Counted from the first letter of the stretch, positions 1 to 8,208 are shown. The stretch: 64,000 bases of DNA from Verrucomicrobiaceae bacterium (GCA_027486585.1 JAIXOU010000068.1:1-64000); one strand, 5' to 3'. The notes: generated from the letters alone by a model not told the origin. Made by a program: numbers and translations.

Positions 1-2741
1 CACCGACATCGAGCGGCAGATTGCCTGGGTTCTCCCCACCCGCGTGGGGATGGTCCGCAGAGACCTCCAATCTCTCGCAGTACAGAGCAGTTCTCCCCAC
101 CCGCGTGGGGATGGTCCAAGATCGCAGGTTCGAATCCTGCCCCTGTTACCGTTCTCCCCACCCGCGTGGGGATGGTCCGTCTATTCTGGCAGGATGCCAC
201 AACCGGCGTGAGTTCTCCCCACCCGCGTGGGGATGGTCCGAGCAGACGGGCCTTGATGCGCAGGCGGGGCAGGTTCTCCCCACCAGCGTGGGGATGGTCC
301 GAGCATCACGCTCGTGACACTGGCGACATGGAGGTTCTCCCCACCCGCGTGGGGATGGTCCGCCTGCGCTGACCAGAAAGCCGCCATTTCAGCGGTTCTC
401 CCCACCCGCGTGGGGATGGTCCGGTCGTAGTCTGTCGCGGCTTCGATGTCGCAAAGTTCTCCCCACCCGCGTGGGGATGGTCCGCTAGTCCGGAGATTGC
501 CGCGCCTGTAGCCTCTGTTCTCCCCACCCGCGTGGGGATGGTCCGTATCTGTCGCCCAAGTTTCCCGTCACGTTCTTGTTCTCCCCACCCGCGTGGGGAT
601 GGTCCGGCCTCAGCCCAGAGCTTCTGCTGATCTAGCGAGTTCTCCCCACCCGCGTGGGGATGGTCCGGAACGCCGATCGACCCTCCGTTAATCACTCAGG
701 TTCTCCCCACCCGCGTGGGGATGGTCCGAACCGAGGCGGATCACGTCACTGGACGCTTCCGTTCTCCCCACCCGCGTGGGGATGGTCCGAGTCTGTCATA
801 ATGAGTCGGTTATCAAGGATGGTTCTCCCCACCCGCGTGGGGATGGTCCGTTTTTGACCGGGCGGGCCTGGAGGGCCTGGAGGTTCTCCCCACCCGCGTG
901 GGGATGGTCCGGGCCGAGCGTGAGCGATTCCTCGCCCAGATCGGTTCTCCCCACCCGCGTGGGGATGGTCCGGGGAGCTGAGCGGCGCAGTGAAACGCCG
1001 CAACGTTCTCCCCACCCGCGTGGGGATGGTCCGTGGTCCCTCACTGGCGAGGAATGGAGCTTCCAGTTCTCCCCACCCGCGTGGGGATGGTCCGACTCGT
1101 GGCATTCGTGACCGATACCTGAATGAGTTCTCCCCACCCGCGTGGGGATGGTCCGAATAGAATCTGGGTGACCCTGACCTTAGTTTTGTTCTCCCCACCC
1201 GCGTGGGGATGGTCCGCATTGCAGCGTCAACAAAGGCCTCTGCAGCGTGTTCTCCCCACCCGCGTGGGGATGGTCCGATCCGTCATGTCACGGTTGGTTT
1301 ATTTGGGTGGTTCTCCCCACCCGCGTGGGGATGGTCCGCGCGGCAGGCCTGCGGGTGTGGCTGAGAAGCTGTTCTCCCCACCCGCGTGGGGATGGTCCGG
1401 GTGTGGGGCTTCTTTTTTGACACCCCCTCCAGTTCTCCCCACCCGCGTGGGGATGGTCCGGTCTGCACTTCCTTTTTCCACTTGCCGTACTGGTTCTCCC
1501 CACCCGCGTGGGGATGGTCCGCACTTTTTCCCGCATGATGTCGATTACAGGGAGTTCTCCCCACCCGCGTGGGGATGGTCCGATCAGCGGCATGTCACCG
1601 GCCAGCACACGAGCGTTCTCCCCACCCGCGTGGGGATGGTCCGATGAATGAACTCCCCGCGCTCAAAAGGGCAGAGTTCTCCCCACCCGCGTGGGGATGG
1701 TCCGGTGTGCCGTCTGGGTTTACTGGTGAACCGTCCGTTCTCCCCACCCGCGTGGGGATGGTCCGTCAAACGGCTCGTCCAGCGCTGGCACGCAATCGTT
1801 CTCCCCACCCGCGTGGGGATGGTCCGGGGAATCCGCGGAAAAATTGTTTCCGGCGTTCGTTCTCCCCACCCGCGTGGGGATGGTCCGAAATTCTAGAGCG
1901 TGGCATTGTTGAAGGTGCGGTTCTCCCCACCCGCGTGGGGATGGTCCGCGTACAAGGCACTCGAACGGGAGACCGAGAGAGTTCTCCCCACCCGCGTGGG
2001 GATGGTCCGCAGCCTCACAAAGCTAAACGCACCCCTTTGAAGTTCTCCCCACCCGCGTGGGGATGGTCCGTCGGCATCGTCCATGGCACCCGTCGTGTCC
2101 CCGTTCTCCCCACCCGCGTGGGGATGGTCCGGTGTGCCGTCTGGGTTTACTGGTGAACCGTCCGTTCTCCCCACCCGCGTGGGGATGGTCCGACATCGCC
2201 GGCAATGTTTTTCAGCCGTTCGCCGTTCTCCCCACCCGCGTGGGGATGGTCCAGTAGGAAGCGGCGAAGCGACAGGAATCCAATCGTTCTCCCCACCCGC
2301 GTGGGGATGGTCCGCGGCGTTGCCGGGGGTTATTAGCCCGCAGCCGGTTCTCCCCACCCGCGTGGGGATGGTCCGGACACACGACACGGCGATTCCCCGA
2401 ATTCACCGTTCTCCCCACCCGCGTGGGGATGGTCCGCACTTCGCGCGGTGGTGCAGAAACAACGGAAAGTTCTCCCCACCCGCGTGGGGATGGTCCGACC
2501 AGCCCCATCTGGCCTGCCCTGGGCAGCAAGTTCTCCCCACCCGCGTGGGGATGGTCCGCAGTGGGTCGATGGCTGCCAGCTTGATGGCTTGTTCTCCCCA
2601 CCCGCGTGGGGATGGTCCGGTCCACCTGCTACGCATTGACTTCCGAGATGGGTTCTCCCCACCCGCGTGGGGATGGTCCGGCCTCCATCGCCGTGCTGCA
2701 AAACCGCACGTCGTTCTCCCCACCCGCGTGGGGATGGTCCG
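1..2741 (+). CRISPR. Type I-E-like CRISPR array, 45 repeats / 44 spacers, open at left edge
   Basis: Forty-five 29-nt repeats begin at 29 and recur every 61 bp; the last is 2713-2741. Every spacer I checked is 32 nt. The repeat starts GTTCTCCCCACCCGCGTGGG and ends GATGGTCCG. It contains a 7-bp stem (TCCCCAC/GTGGGGA) around a CCGC loop. Length, period and the 3' GGGGAT..CCG end fit type I-E repeats read on the + strand, so the leader and cas genes should lie left of the window; none are inside it. Bases 1-28 look like the end of another spacer, so the array continues leftward. Repeat variants: C-to-A in the loop of repeat 5 (273-301), and a final A instead of G in repeats 2 (90-118) and 37 (2225-2253). 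Spacers 28 and 35 are identical. The terminal repeat is intact. Confidence 0.97.
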
Positions 2742-3200
2742 AAATTTCGTAAACGTCACCGTAACGACCCTGGGATCGAGCTTGAACGGGGGCGTGGGGA
2801 GGCAGAGATATCCCACGTTAGGGACAACCAACTCACGATTTTGAAACTGGGAGACCGGGTTCAGGCTGCAACTGGCTGAGGAAAGCCTCGGATTTGAGGT
2901 TTGAGCTAGGGGCGGTTCTTTGTTCCTAGTTCCTTGTTCTTCCTCCTTCGCTCTTTGAGCTACGGAGGACACGTCATCTCTGATCTCTGTTCTCAGCTTT
3001 CAGTTTTCTGACCTCTATCCGCTATCGACCATCTTCCTCCTTCGCTCTTTGGGAGGAACCGGTTCAGGCTGCAACGGGCTGACAGAAGAGTCGGGGTCGA
3101 GCTATCGGAAGTCATTTTGTCTTGCCGCAATCCGTGTCTGACAGGCGTAACCCTTCCGATTCTTCCTGCCTCTGCTGTCTGCTACTCCAACGTCCTCGCC
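2742..3200. repeat. Array trailer and interspersed repeat modules
   Basis: No convincing gene lies here. A module containing TTCAGGCTGCAAC is at 2857-2884 and again at 3061-3090. A hairpin-forming module (TCCTCCTTCGCTC, short loop, GAGCTACGGAGGA) is at 2939-2975, and a truncated copy is near 3033-3056. Pyrimidine-rich text at 2975-3035 resembles the degenerate heptamer array found at 4584. The same modules recur at 4461-4674, so they form an interspersed family. A GCGTGGGGA word at 2792-2800 could be a decayed CRISPR repeat, but only this short core matches. Confidence 0.6.
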
Positions 3201-3530
3201 TTGAAAACTGCTCTTACCTTGTTCTCCGCCCTGTCCTTCATCGGTTACGGAGCTGCCTGTTTTTTCTCTCGCTACATGAAGCAGGAGTTTTTGCGCTACG
3301 GGCTCGGATCGCAGCGGGTGTGGGTGGGCCTGTTGCAGTGTGGGGCAGGCATGGGTCTGCTGGCGGGCATGCGTGTGCCGTGGATGGGCCAAGTGGCAGC
3401 GGGTGGGCTGGCTCTAATGATGCTGCTAGCCGTTGGGGTCCGCATCCAGATCAAAGACAGCGCCTGGCAGACGATGCCCGCGCTTTTCTACCTGGTGCTA
3501 AACGCTTATCTGGCGCTCGCAGGATTCTAA
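3201..3530 (+). CDS. DoxX-like small integral membrane protein
   Basis: A roughly 109-residue hydrophobic protein with about four predicted membrane segments. It resembles the DoxX-like family, small membrane proteins of mostly unknown function, some linked to thiol or redox processes. It aligns by eye with the protein on the opposite strand at 3543-3905: both have a KxALxLxxAL-type first helix, then EF..YGL, and end with IKDS/VKDP, a PALFYL-like stretch and a last hydrophobic helix. There is no ATG at a sensible place. I use the TTG at 3201 because it starts at the first helix; the open frame extends to 3117 with another TTG. The two genes converge with only 12 bp between their stops. The family call is moderately sure and the start is uncertain. 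Confidence 0.6.
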   Translation: MKTALTLFSALSFIGYGAACFFSRYMKQEFLRYGLGSQRVWVGLLQCGAGMGLLAGMRVPWMGQVAAGGLALMMLLAVGVRIQIKDSAWQTMPALFYLVLNAYLALAGF

Positions 3531-3542
3531 GCCTGAAGCCCA

Positions 3543-3905
3543 TCAAAGGAAGGCGATGGCAAGGCAGAGGGCGAGCACCGCGAGAGATGGCAGTGCTTTG
3601 CTGAAAGGATCCTTCACTTTGAGGTGCATGACAAAGGCTCCAAGCATGAGCGTGCCCATGCCGAGTGCGGCGAGCTGTGCCAGGCCTGCAAACCAGATCG
3701 AGGCAAGCAGCGCCAGGGCAAGGCCTACTTTTAAAAAGCCGATCAGGCAGAAGACGGGATAGGGCAGGCCATAGACGGCGAACTCCTCACGCAGGGTTTG
3801 GGCATTTTTGCCGCGATACGAGGTGGCCTTCCCAGAACGGAGGAGCCAGACGTTCAGAATGCCGAGCGCCACGATGAGTTTTAGAGCAATGAGAAGGTAG
3901 TCCAT
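3543..3905 (-). CDS. DoxX-like small integral membrane protein
   Basis: 120 residues starting MDYLLIALK, with four hydrophobic segments and the pattern EEFAVYGLP near the first loop and LKVKDPFSKALPS before the last helix. This is typical of DoxX-like proteins; the precise function is unknown. I prefer the internal ATG at 3905 to the longer frame (3962) because the extra residues are polar and not membrane-like. It converges on the related gene at 3201-3530, so the two are probably diverged copies of one ancestor. Confidence 0.7.
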   Translation of the reverse strand: MDYLLIALKLIVALGILNVWLLRSGKATSYRGKNAQTLREEFAVYGLPYPVFCLIGFLKVGLALALLASIWFAGLAQLAALGMGTLMLGAFVMHLKVKDPFSKALPSLAVLALCLAIAFL

Positions 3906-4163
3906 GAGGGTGAAGCGAACGATTGAAGCGTTTAAAAAAGGTGGCGCACGAGACTGCGGCACTTCGCCAGAGACTGCAAGCGAATCCCCAGTGAGCGCCC
4001 ATTCACTTGAACGAGCGGACGCGAGGCAACCTCAAATCCCGCGCTCGAACTCTTCCTGCGTGTCATCAACGTCACTTTGGAAACGATGGTAATCGTGGAC
4101 GCGTTGCCGAAGCTGGAGCTAGATTGTTAAGGCTACCCAGCCTCTAACGAAGCTTCCCATCCT

Positions 4164-4406
4164 ATGCGATCCATCATGCCCCCGTTGGCCGTCCTTCCCG
4201 GCTGTGCCATCATCCTCATGGCGAGTCTTTTCCCCAATAGCTCCTTTGCCTTACCGGTGTACATCGGCATCGGCTTGTATGCTATCTTGATGACGGTTTG
4301 GCTGTATCGGAAAGCGGTGCCTGAGGTGAAACGCTCAATTCTGATCGCTGCATCCGGCGCTGTTTTAACGGCCGTTGGGGTCGGCGTGTTCATTTACCTG
4401 CGCTGA
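4164..4406 (+). CDS. Small hydrophobic membrane protein, function unknown
   Basis: 80 residues with two or three hydrophobic segments (about 8-28, 31-48 and 58-78) separated by a short basic stretch (YRKAVPEVKRS). The ATG start is well placed and codon use looks like neighbouring genes. No family was recognised. It lies between the DoxX-like pair and a repeat cluster and has no obvious operon partner. Confidence 0.5.
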   Translation: MRSIMPPLAVLPGCAIILMASLFPNSSFALPVYIGIGLYAILMTVWLYRKAVPEVKRSILIAASGAVLTAVGVGVFIYLR

Positions 4407-4460
4407 GCTTGGCGGCGTGGCAGTCGTCTCCCACAGCGGGAGACCGGGGTGGGAGACAGG

Positions 4461-4572
4461 GATCAGGCTGCAACGGGCGGACGAAAGCTTTCGGCTAAAA
4501 ACCGTGCTTCCTCCTTCGCTCGTTGAGCTTTCATCCTTCCTCCTTCGCTCGTTGAGCTATGGAGGACACGTC
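4461..4572. repeat. Interspersed repeat modules (second cluster)
   Basis: Bases 4461-4487 repeat the TCAGGCTGCAACGGGC module seen at 2857 and 3061. Two further copies of the TCCTCCTTCGCTC hairpin module follow, at about 4507-4530 and 4536-4572. The second is complete with GAGCTATGGAGGACACGTC, as at 2939-2975. The left and right arms of this module pair imperfectly (11 of 13), so it can fold into a hairpin. Confidence 0.65.
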
Positions 4573-4583
4573 TCTCTGACATC

Positions 4584-4674
4584 TATCCGCCATCCGCCAT
4601 CCGCCATCCGCCATCCGCTATCCTCGATCCTCAATCCTCGATCCTCGATCCGCTATCTGCTATCTGCTATCTAC
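4584..4674. repeat. Degenerate 7-bp tandem repeat array
   Basis: Thirteen consecutive heptamers fit YATCCGC/GATCCTC/TATCTGC-type units with no break in phase. The first five are near-identical CATCCGC units, the middle four are variants of GATCCTC and the last ones TATCTGC. It resembles in form the short tandemly repeated heptanucleotide repeats known from cyanobacteria. It is non-coding and sits right after the hairpin modules. Confidence 0.8.
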
Positions 4675-4708
4675 TACCTTTCTTCAACGGACGCGGCGCT
4701 ATTAGGCC

Positions 4709-4788
4709 GCCCTTTCAGGGCTCGGATGTCTTTGCTTGGCATAACCCAGGGCGCTGCCCTGGGCTGCGATGGATCGTCCCGTCGGGAC
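4709..4788. repeat. Cluster of three short palindromes
   Basis: Three hairpins occur in 80 bp: GCCCTTTCAGGGC (4709-4721), CCCAGGGCGCTGCCCTGGG (4745-4763) and GTCCCGTCGGGAC (4776-4788). I recall similar triple-palindrome intergenic elements from Planctomycetes and Verrucomicrobia genomes. It could act as a REP-like element or mRNA end; no poly-T tract follows. The rest of 4789-4953 holds no gene I can support. Confidence 0.65.
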
Positions 4789-4953
4789 TCCAAGCCCCAA
4801 AGTAGCAGAGCATGTCACACAGTAATGGACTTCTTAAAGATAGAGTTGCGAAGCAAACAGTAATTCTGTTAATATCTCAGCTGTTAGGCCAAGAATTCGA
4901 GTCCACACGACCACGTGGAATGCCAATGACCAACAACCAACCAAGTTATCCCA

Positions 4954-5130
4954 ATGAACATTAAAGACCCATTTGTTATCCTTGGAATCACGCTTTTTGT
5001 CTTATCCGCCGTTGCTTCCATTTTTGGCCCGGCTCGCTGGCGCACCAATAAACTCAAACCTAAGTTTGCGGTGATTGCCGGAGTTCTTTTGCTAGCAGGT
5101 ATTGCAATCTATCTGTTTGCACAATCCTAG
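4954..5130 (+). CDS. Tiny two-helix membrane protein, unknown function
   Basis: 58 codons starting MNIKDPFVILGITLFVLSAV. There are two hydrophobic helices (about 7-23 and 38-55) separated by a basic loop (ARWRTNKLKPKF). This is the profile of a real small membrane protein rather than random sequence. It lies 64 bp downstream of an AGCTGTTAGGCC motif that also occurs just upstream of the small lipoprotein gene at 39211. No family was recognised. Confidence 0.5.
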   Translation: MNIKDPFVILGITLFVLSAVASIFGPARWRTNKLKPKFAVIAGVLLLAGIAIYLFAQS

Positions 5131-5312
5131 CCCAAGAGATTTCCAACAAGGGTTCCAACGGCTTTCCGAGTAGCTACACTCTCGTCACCAAACCCATGAG
5201 CAACCCACGCTGTACTTTCCTCATCAATCCGTCGGAACTAAAGCTGCTGACAAATCTCACGATCTGTGGATGATGGGCAAGTTCGCCTAACTAACACACC
5301 CAATTCATCATC

Positions 5313-5444
5313 ATGGAAGTCTTCGGCATGTTTGGATTCACGTTTGGAATGATTGCGTTTTCTATGGCAGCTTCTCTTCAGAGCGAAGTGAATAAGCTCA
5401 AGAAGGAAGTGGATGAACTGAAACAGAAGCTTCCTCATCCCTAA
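5313..5444 (+). CDS. 43-residue membrane-anchored coiled-coil microprotein
   Basis: The N-terminal hydrophobic helix is rich in Met, Gly and Phe (MEVFGMFGFTFGMIAFSM). It is followed by a heptad-like charged segment (SEVNKLKKEVDELKQKL) expected to form a coiled coil. This anchor-plus-coil design is seen in many small bacterial proteins of unknown role. A GCCTAACTAACA motif stands 17 bp upstream, and the same 12 bp precede the small ORF at 25129-25278. Confidence 0.5.
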   Translation: MEVFGMFGFTFGMIAFSMAASLQSEVNKLKKEVDELKQKLPHP

Positions 5445-5532
5445 GACGCCAGCACAACTCAGCGACGACCCACGTGCGAAGCAACGTTCCTCCAAGAAGT
5501 AGATTCAACCCCTGCAACAATCGAACCATACC

Positions 5533-5763
5533 ATGAGCACGCCGAAACCACCCATTGAATCCGACTCCGCATTCTCGGGTCTTTATACGAGCACCTTTTT
5601 GGCTGTCGGAGTAGCGCTCGGAGCTGCGTTAGATAACATAGGATTGTGGTTACCGGTGTTTCTGAGCATTGGTATTACCTTGGATTACGGTGCCTCACAG
5701 AAGAAAACCTCTGAGGGAACGCCCGATTCCGCCAATCAAAACGATCAGGACAAGACAGCGTGA
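5533..5763 (+). CDS. Small membrane protein, unknown function
   Basis: 76 residues: a short polar N-terminus (to about 14), a long hydrophobic region probably forming two helices (about 17-50), then a charged, Gln/Asn/Ser-rich tail. The ATG start is clear. It is the third of four small + strand genes in this stretch. No known family was recognised. Confidence 0.5.
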   Translation: MSTPKPPIESDSAFSGLYTSTFLAVGVALGAALDNIGLWLPVFLSIGITLDYGASQKKTSEGTPDSANQNDQDKTA

Positions 5764-5916
5764 TTTTTGGCACAACAACAGTGAACATGGCATGAGCCGC
5801 AGGCCTTCACGATCCGTTGTCCCGCCAGCGTAGTGCTTCGGGTTGCCTTTGGCAAGCTATCTCACTCCGCAGTATTCCCGCTCACCATCGTCTAATTCGG
5901 AACATTTATTCAGGCC

Positions 5917-6282
5917 ATGAAAGTACTCTACCAAGCTCTGGCTTCCATAGCTCTCTTTCTGATCGTGATGACCAACGTCATCACTTTCGCAACGACACCT
6001 GAAGAATCGACCGCATACCAGCTGGAATCAGCGCCCGCACAATGGCGGATTGAGGTGATTCAAGATAACTCCTTCTTCTCGAAAGCAGACGAGTCCGAAT
6101 TGAAGAGGCATGTTCCCGGCTTTTTCAATCAAGCAGGAACCCCGACCTATGGAAGACTCAACCACTACTCTGTCTCTCTTTGGATTGTTTTCAGCTTTAG
6201 TGTGTTCGGATACTTGAGAGAACGCTACCTGGAGAATAAATCAAAACGGGCGGTAGATGGTGCGCAGGGCAACTCTCACTAG
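5917..6282 (+). CDS. Membrane protein of unknown function, 121 aa
   Basis: The N-terminal hydrophobic segment (about 5-27) acts as a signal or anchor. It is followed by a roughly 55-residue polar domain and a second helix (about 86-101) ending in a basic tail. This suggests a loop outside the membrane between two helices. No family was recognised. It is the last member of the tiny-membrane-gene run at 4954-6282. Confidence 0.5.
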   Translation: MKVLYQALASIALFLIVMTNVITFATTPEESTAYQLESAPAQWRIEVIQDNSFFSKADESELKRHVPGFFNQAGTPTYGRLNHYSVSLWIVFSFSVFGYLRERYLENKSKRAVDGAQGNSH

Positions 6283-6366
6283 TCCTTCAGGTTTCCATGC
6301 TCCAGTTGACTTCAAAATTAACCCCGCGATCAACGCTGGCCCTCGTATCCCGCTACAATCGAACGA

Positions 6367-8007
6367 TCATTTTTCAGCTCCCAAAACACCTTCAAGTCTG
6401 GAAGACCAGGGGTTGGGCTTTTGAATCGCGAGCTCTTGCTGTAGAGATTGGAAGAACGCGGTGAGGCGGTCGGTTTTGGCTTTGAGGATCGGGTCGGTTT
6501 TGAGTTTTCCAAGGAAGGGTTGATCACCGCGGCCTTCGTCGGCGAGATGGGCGGTCATCATGCGGCCGTAGAGGGTGGCGCGATCGTCGGTGGCGATGTT
6601 CATGCCGTAGGGTTCGGCGAAGCCTTGCCACTTGGTGTTGTCTTTAAAGAAGCGGAGCTGGCTGGGGCTATTGAGAGCGCCTGGACTGCCGATTTTGTAG
6701 TGGAAGCCCTCTTGGTTGAGGCTGTCCCAATTGGAGCCGTAGATGGGGCCGCCCTCTTTGGAAAAGGCTCGGTCCATGAGGTGCAGGACTTCGTGATGAA
6801 TGGTGCGGCGGAGGAAGTCCATGGATAAAACTTTCGCCGGATCAAAGCTGCGTAAACCATAGGCAAAGGAGACTTGGGGAAGCCAGCTCATGCCTTGTCC
6901 GGCGACACCGGAGCCCCGGAAATTGAAGGTGTCGAGCATGTAGAGGTTTTTGACGTTTAGTTGCCGCGTGATCGGCTCGGGATAGATCTCCAATTGCTCG
7001 CGGCACATGCGCATGAACGCTTTGAAGTCGGTGAACTTCTTGTCGGTGAAGTAGGAGTATTCTAGCCGAACCTTTACTGGCATGGGAGGGGCAGGGGAGC
7101 CGGGTTCCCAAAGCACTTTGAAGCCCCATTGCTTTTCTAGCTTACTGATGTCGCTTTGGATCTCGGGGTCGGCCTTGATCTTAGCATTGCTTTGGGTGTC
7201 GGTGAGATCATTGAGACAAATCGTGCGCTGATCCTCCGGCACGACCGCAAGAGCGGTCCAAAAGGCCTCGTCGAACTGAGGGTCAAGTGAGGTCATCAAG
7301 CCCTTGATGAGGTCCATGCGTTGTTTCGCTTTGGGGTCGGTCTTGGCAATGGCGATCAGCTCATTGAACTCCCAGGCATCCCATAGAATCTTGTAGAGTC
7401 CTTCGCGTCTGTTGCTCGACTTGACGAGATTCTGAGAGGGGATGGTTTCAAGCTTTGAGTCATCGGACTCCAACGTTTTCCAGTGCGCCAGATGGATGGG
7501 TGAATCCGCGTCCTTCACATTATCTAAGAGGTTGGTGAAAAGGATCTGGTGCAGGTAACCTCGGCCGAGAACTTCGATCGACGGTGTCATGGTCGCCGGC
7601 ACGGTCACGAGGATCGAGTCACTGACCTTCTCCGCGATCAGCGTCGGCGAATAGGTCTGTGCAGCGCCCTTGGCGGTCTTGGAGATGTAGGCGTTCGCGA
7701 GGACTAGATTCTTGGGGCTGTGCTTCTTCACGAACCCTGCTGGGTAACGCTTCAACTCAGCTTCCATCCACGTGAGAATTTGCAGCGCATGGTCGAGATG
7801 CTCCGGCTTGAGGGGGCTCACGACATGGTTTTTAGCAAACACCGTATCATCGACCTGCGCGAGCTTCAGAGAGAGTCCGAAGTCGGATTGGAGGTGCTGG
7901 GCCACCGGGATGAACTTGGGGTCTTGCTCAATCGTTTCGACAGCAAGAGCTGAGGTGACGAACATCAGCGCGGAGGCTAGGGCAAAAGATGGGTGAAAGC
8001 GGAGCAT
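6367..8007 (-). CDS. Secreted zinc metalloprotease-like protein with tandem domains
   Basis: About 546 residues from the ATG at 8007, chosen because it begins a clean signal peptide ending near TSALA. The C-terminal half carries an HExxH zinc site, HEVLH at residues 405-409, with a second His just before it. The N-terminal half looks like a degenerate copy of the same domain. YPAGFVKKHSPKNLVLANAYI (about 88-108) matches YPEPITRQLNVKNLYMLDTF, and HQILF (153-157) stands where HEVLH stands in copy two, so the catalytic Glu and second His are lost. It is probably exported to the periplasm or outside. The substrate is unknown. It is transcribed divergently from the beta-helix gene at 8209. Confidence 0.75.
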   Translation of the reverse strand: MLRFHPSFALASALMFVTSALAVETIEQDPKFIPVAQHLQSDFGLSLKLAQVDDTVFAKNHVVSPLKPEHLDHALQILTWMEAELKRYPAGFVKKHSPKNLVLANAYISKTAKGAAQTYSPTLIAEKVSDSILVTVPATMTPSIEVLGRGYLHQILFTNLLDNVKDADSPIHLAHWKTLESDDSKLETIPSQNLVKSSNRREGLYKILWDAWEFNELIAIAKTDPKAKQRMDLIKGLMTSLDPQFDEAFWTALAVVPEDQRTICLNDLTDTQSNAKIKADPEIQSDISKLEKQWGFKVLWEPGSPAPPMPVKVRLEYSYFTDKKFTDFKAFMRMCREQLEIYPEPITRQLNVKNLYMLDTFNFRGSGVAGQGMSWLPQVSFAYGLRSFDPAKVLSMDFLRRTIHHEVLHLMDRAFSKEGGPIYGSNWDSLNQEGFHYKIGSPGALNSPSQLRFFKDNTKWQGFAEPYGMNIATDDRATLYGRMMTAHLADEGRGDQPFLGKLKTDPILKAKTDRLTAFFQSLQQELAIQKPNPWSSRLEGVLGAEK

Positions 8008-8074
8008 GATAACTTGGAGGTAACGGTGCCTCGGTGGCATTCCATGCGTTCAGTCTGTAGCTAGTTGCTTTTCA

Positions 8075-8101
8075 TTTCATGAGGAGTCGTTTCATGAAGA
8101 G
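8075..8101. promoter_or_regulatory. Direct repeat in divergent promoter region
   Basis: TTTCATGAGGAG (8075-8086) is followed after 3 bp by TTTCATGAAGAG (8090-8101), a 15-bp period between the divergent protease and beta-helix genes. It could be an operator for a dimeric regulator. This rests only on the repeat and its position. Confidence 0.3.
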
Positions 8102-8208
8102 GTCAGGTTAGGGTGAATCTTTGATACATGGGGGCGTCTTGGTGAAATCTCAGGAGAAAGACTCAAGGCTGGCGTTGATCGAAGTTCTTGTCACATTCAC
8201 GGCTTCCT

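Noticed and set aside
119-150. A tRNA gene
   Set aside because: Only the 3' half is present and it fits exactly in a 32-nt spacer, so it is a captured fragment, not a gene.
21-2844. Many open frames on both strands inside the CRISPR array, encoding repeated [14 protein letters not shown] or HPHAGGEN motifs
   Set aside because: The 61-bp period is not a multiple of three, so the repeat is read in three rotating frames; these are artefacts of the array, not genes.
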